From contig CM038469.1 of NCBI GenBank assembly GCA_021464415.1, forward strand, positions 1,342,501-1,406,500: DNA of 64,000 bases, in the 5' to 3' direction. Made by a program: the position numbers and the translations under genes. The stretch's first letter is position 1; the number at the start of each line of letters is the position of its first letter. The notes beneath the pieces were generated by a model. It saw only the letters and a program-made list of their open reading frames with translations, did no database searches and was not told where the DNA came from. This document shows, in pieces, positions 59,671-64,000 of this stretch. The DNA is from Lonicera japonica (taxonomy: Eukaryota > Streptophyta > Magnoliopsida > Dipsacales > Caprifoliaceae).

Positions 59671-62081
59671 TCTACTGATTCGAATCGGAAGGCGAGGGTT
59701 TTCCGAGACTGACTTGCAACCAACCTTGTAGTGTAGTAGGCTAAGTGGTAGTTAGGGTCATGAGCTGAGCTGAACCGAGCAGAGCCGAGCTGCGTTGAAG
59801 TCGAAGTCGAAGTCGAAGATATTTTTTTACTTATTCTCGTGATTCCGTTTTGGAATGATGTACAAAATGGAGGATAAGGGAGTGGGAGCATGGTTGAATG
59901 TATCGACTCATCTTGATTTAATATGGTTGATATTGAATTAAAATAGGGAGTGTTTAATTGTTATTGTAATTTGATATGATTAAATTTATAATATTTTAAA
60001 ATATTATCAATATTTTATCGAATTTACATTGAGTCGTCGATATTTCACTTTATGTTGCAAAAAAAAAAAGTGACTAAAGTTACAAAAATTTACAAAAAAT
60101 AAAACAAAAGTTGTTGCATGATGATCAACTGCAGAGGTTAAACTTAAGCCAACACTATTATGGTGGACATGAATACAGCTATAATAATAATAGTCGTGGA
60201 CATAACATCTCTGGAGACGGAATATGTAGTTATGGTTTTAACACTGGTTGTGGGAGTTCTGTATAAGATTATGCTAATAGTGAATGATCAAATAATAGTA
60301 TTGCTACTCGTGGTGGTTATTATGGAAGTGATTGTGGAACGTATCATGATGAATCTTCAAGTAGAAGTGATTATCGGGAATTTAGGTATTATCATCATCA
60401 TGACTAACCAGATTTTCCTGATTATGAGTAATCTAGCCATTATTCTCATCCTTACCTCACAAGTGACAATTCCCAACATCCTTTATATCATCATTCTTCA
60501 TCGCTAGAATCCTTGAATAATGATAATAATTATAATGTATATCATTATTCTATGTCTAATTGAACTTATGTTTAAGATATTTATGCTCTGTAAAATTGTA
60601 TTATTATATATTTATTGAATTATGATGTAATATTATATTACCAAGTGCGACATATGATGATATTTCGATATAAGCTATGTAATTTGTACTATATAATGTT
60701 ATTATACTTATCTAATTGATCAATCTTATTAATTTCATACTTTAGAATTTTTTCATATATTTTTTGTGATTTTTTTGGCCTTTTGATTAATGAATCGATC
60801 TGTATCGCCGAAGCCAAAATCGAAACCAATACCGATATCTGAGTTGAAAATTAAGTGGCCGAGTTGGCCTTCGAAATCACGACTTTGAACCATGAGTGAG
60901 AGACTCGAATTATCTTCTTCAAGTTCGAGTATATTTATTTACCAAATTTATTCACCAAGATTTGGGTAAATGTCTACCTTCATTTGGTTCACATAAAAAT
61001 TAATTCTTTTTTTTTTATAAAAGTGGAAAATTGAAGTTTTTATCAAAAAACAATTCTTGAGTTTGATAAAACATAAAAAGTATTTAAATAAAAGTATTAT
61101 TGTTCAAATTTTTGTTAATAAATGCTGAAAAATCACAAGAGAAAATCAATCTTATGAGTTTTGAGAGTAATGAATGTACTCCCTACTTTCTCCCTCAAAA
61201 TTATTTTGGAATTTGTGATTACCAAACAAAAGAAAGAAAAGACTTTTCTTTCTTATGCTCAAATTCATGAATCAAACGAGACCTAAACTCAATAAAACTT
61301 TTTTATTAAAAAAAATCTAATTTAATAGTATAGTATAGTGTGTATATATATATATAAAGTGGGAGGAGTGAAAAGGTTTTTTTTAGGCTGTAACGTGTGT
61401 TGTATTTACTCTTTTTTTTTTAATTATAATTCACTTCTACTTTTTCTTTTTCCTTTTATGTGCATTTACTCATTCCTTAATTAGAACCCAAATTCATTTC
61501 ACTTATACGTAAGTAATTTTATTTTCAACGCAATTCGTAATTCAATTTTTTAATCTATTTTCAATGCAATCTGAGTTTTGTTTTAAAAAAAAGTGTAAAG
61601 TCAATGGGAAGAAAGACTCGAATTATCCTCTTTAGGGGTATAAACAGATCGAATACTGACCAGATACTACACTATCCATTATGCGTATCCCTTTTTAAAT
61701 TTACTATTCAAATCTTTATCCATATCCCTTCGGATAAAATATTAAACTATTTTTATTCTTATCCCATCAGATATGTCAAATTCAGATAATATCCTTATAT
61801 ATAGCTCAATCTTAAAAATATATTTGACTACATAATATTTCAATTAAAATGACACATTATACAAATTGTAACTCAAGAAGTATCAGGAAACATTGCAAAA
61901 CGTATTAAAATAATTGCTAACATTTTATATCAAGATTTTAACTCAAATAATGACTTTCTTTTATTTCTTTTATATAATCTAATAAGATTTACATTAAAAT
62001 TATAACATAACCACACAGATCAAGAGGACAAATCAAATTGAAAATCATCACGATTTTTGAAAATGGGGTAAAAGGTCTTGT
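59671..62081. other. 5' flank of the SET gene and gene-poor spacer
   Basis: The first 200 bp are the promoter/5' untranslated region of the minus-strand SET gene. At about 60110-60560 lies a segment that in one frame reads as an interrupted Tyr/Asn/His/Gly/Ser-rich peptide (QHYYGGHEYSYNNNSRGHN, then several stops); it may be the tail of a decayed transposase or low-complexity protein but is not a gene. The rest is AT-rich. Confidence 0.4.
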
Positions 62082-62808
62082 TAAGGGTGTTTTCGGTTTC
62101 GGTCGGGGTAGAAACTAAGGTACCCCAAACTCAAACAAAATATAAAAATTCTGTTTCGGTTCGGTTTGGTTTCAGTTTCTAAATCTTCGAAACCCAAATT
62201 CTAACCAAAATTTTTGGTTCGATTTTATTCGGTTTTGACATATGTTTTTTTTTAAAATCAATTTAACATAGAAATGTAATACTAATAGTAATATAAGAAT
62301 GATTCATATTCAAATTAAAGTCATGATTTTTTAGAAACAAGGAGCAACATATAAATACCATGTTTTCTATTTAATTATAATTTTATTTGTACATTTATAA
62401 GAATAAAACATATTAAATAAAATGATGAATTATCTTTCTATCATGTATGTGATAAAAAAAATCTTAGAATTGAGTGGTTAATTCAATAATAAGGGAACGC
62501 GTTAATGACTATTTTTTTAAGATTATCATAAGATTCAATTAGTAAGAAACATATTCTTATAAAATGTCATATTTTTTGTATTATATTATAATTAACATGT
62601 GCCCTTATAGTATATATTAACATTTTTTTCTTATACATAATTCGGTTCGATTTTAGACTAGCATGCCCCAAACCCAAACCAAATTTTTCGATTTCGGCTC
62701 GGTTTTCTTGTTTTCGGTTTAATTTTTTTTCCAGTTCGGAGTTTTATGGATCGATGTGGATCGGTTTGCCTCGTTCGGTCGATTTTCAGATTGACCGTAA
62801 CACCCCTA
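62082..62808. mobile_element. Non-autonomous hAT element, 727 bp
   Basis: Ends TAAGGGTGTTTTCGG and (inverted) TAGGGGTGTTACGGTC, flanked by ggtcttgt (62074-62081) and agtcttgt (62809-62816), 7 of 8 matching. The subterminal GGTTCGGTT/TCGGTTTC motifs and the TAGGGGTGT end resemble the 27977-29962 element. Confidence 0.75.
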
Positions 62809-63649
62809 AGTCTTGTGTGACAATGTTTCTCACAAAAAATCAAGCGAATAATATTTTTTTGAAATAAGGGCCTAGCTTTTAATATTTTTCTAAAATAAGG
62901 ACCTATTTATTAATTTTGTTTTAAAATGAGGGTTTTGATCAAAATTGTATTTTAAGCAAACTTTATTTTGCATAAAATTATGTTTTATGCAAACTAAAAT
63001 TTCCAATCCAAAAAAAAATGCAAATTTGTTTTGCATGATGTGTTTATATTTTTTTAACAAGCATATTCTTACATTTCATTCATAGAAATCTAAAACAACG
63101 TCAAATAAACCTAAATATATAGTAATGTTTTAGAAAATAAGAAGTGCAAACTTTTCTTTTCTTTTTTTTATAAATCTCTATGCCCAAAGGGGGCCATAGA
63201 AAGCTACATTAATAAAGAAAATAGGTGGGAGGTACATAGGGCCATCTCCATAGCCAAAACAATAAAAAGTACACTATAAAAGAAAAAGGAAAACTGGTTA
63301 ATGGACTTTGAGAAGAGCCAAAAAGTCCACTACCCAATTCATCAAACCTCATCAAAACCATATATAAAACCATAAAAAACCAAAGGAAAATAAGCCAAAA
63401 CATGAAGGCTTTTAACTGCAGCAGAGCAACAAAAAAGAAAATTATGGCCTATGAACAGTAAACCTATATTGTTACTGCAGAGAATGTAGCAGCACTTCTG
63501 ATGAATGTAGCAGGCAGCATTGGGGAAATCATAGCAGTAAACAAGGGTCCAATGCAGAGAATAATTATGTCTAAGGTTCCAGCAGGCAGAGGATAGCACT
63601 AACATATGACAGTAGTTCAGCAGCAAAGCAGCAGAGCAGAAGGAGGTAT
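62809..63649. other. Spacer, including probable LINE 3' tail
   Basis: The left part is AT-rich with a TTTTGCATAAAATTATG-type repeat at about 62940-63040. The right part (about 63180-63649, minus strand) continues from the RNase H pseudogene without a stable frame and is probably its 3' non-coding sequence. Confidence 0.4.
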
Positions 63650-64000
63650 ACCAGTCACTTAAATCTATAATTGGGGAGAGCAGCATATTCATTAGCAAGA
63701 ATGTAGTTAACTTGAGCTGGGTGAGAGTTCCACCATTTTAGATTTGGTTCCTTTAAGCCCAGTTTTGACAGCATATCAGCAGCTTTGTTTCCTTCCCTGA
63801 AGATGTGAGAAATATGATGTTACATACTTTTGAGTTGTGTATGGCAATTGGACCATTTGTTTAACAGTTGTCAAGGAGGATGAAAAGAGGCATTCTGAGT
63901 GCATTTAACAACTGTCATGGAGTCTAATTCGAACCAAACTTTCTTCCAATTCTTGGACCAAGCAATATCCACAGCAGTGATGAAGGCTTCAAGCTCAGCA
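63650..64000 (-). pseudogene. RNase H-like domain (LINE type), broken, cut by the window edge
   Basis: From 64000 downward it reads AELEAFITAVDIAWSKNWKK, FELDSMTVVKC, then a stop after HPP and another after LKS, followed by HISHIFREGNKAADMLSKLG and a tail ending near 63663. The ELD and REGN-AAD motifs are those of plant LINE/RVT_3 RNase H. The N-terminal part lies beyond the window. Confidence 0.82.

Noticed and set aside
60160..60507. 115-residue very hydrophobic open frame
   Set aside because: Its Ile/Val/Met richness reflects AT-rich repeat composition; another frame of the same stretch looks more protein-like, so this is a shadow frame.

Overview
This window is nuclear DNA from a dicot flowering plant. 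It is AT-rich, its genes are long and multi-exon, the coding exons are closely plant-specific (a GH1 beta-glucosidase, a 4-coumarate-CoA-ligase-like enzyme, a plastid SET/Rubisco-LSMT-like protein, a plant kelch/galactose-oxidase-like protein), and the space between them is packed with plant transposable elements. I cannot name the species.

Layout. 0.35-10.27 kb: a minus-strand GH1 beta-glucosidase of 12 exons. Every exon junction is phase-consistent and gives an intact 486-residue protein. Intron 11 is swollen by a decayed Ty1/copia element whose target-site duplication is the splice donor itself. 10.3-35.6 kb: gene-poor and repeat-rich. It holds a SINE, a long-armed foldback Mutator-like element, a 2.4-kb solo LTR splitting an RNase-H pseudogene, a terminal-repeat element with an internal tandem duplication, a deleted LTR retrotransposon, a truncated LTR, a pseudogene of mitochondrial ribosomal protein uL13, two hAT elements in overlapping target sites, and a solo LTR nested inside an older solo LTR of the same family. 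35.6-38.8 kb: a minus-strand, six-exon, 540-residue 4-coumarate-CoA-ligase-like gene ending in the peroxisomal signal SKL. 39.8-41.6 kb: a foldback MITE and a minisatellite. 43.5-47.6 kb: a plus-strand, seven-exon kelch gene that is complete except for an 8-bp insertion in exon 3 causing a frameshift and stop. 50.1-59.7 kb: a minus-strand, 11-exon, 511-residue plastid SET-domain/LSMT-like gene. Its intron 5 holds a broken LINE carrying two hAT insertions, one of which carries a further foldback element. 59.7-64 kb: another hAT element and the RNase-H end of a second LINE-type pseudogene.

The four cellular genes do not form an obvious pathway or cluster. Two encode enzymes of secondary or oxylipin-type metabolism (beta-glucosidase; peroxisomal acyl-activating enzyme), one a plastid protein, one a membrane-anchored kelch protein. 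I did not find a new multi-gene system. The strongest observations concern how transposons meet genes: an insertion landing on a splice donor while keeping it usable, a likely transposon-excision scar that breaks a gene, and deep nests whose target duplications allow the order of insertion to be read.
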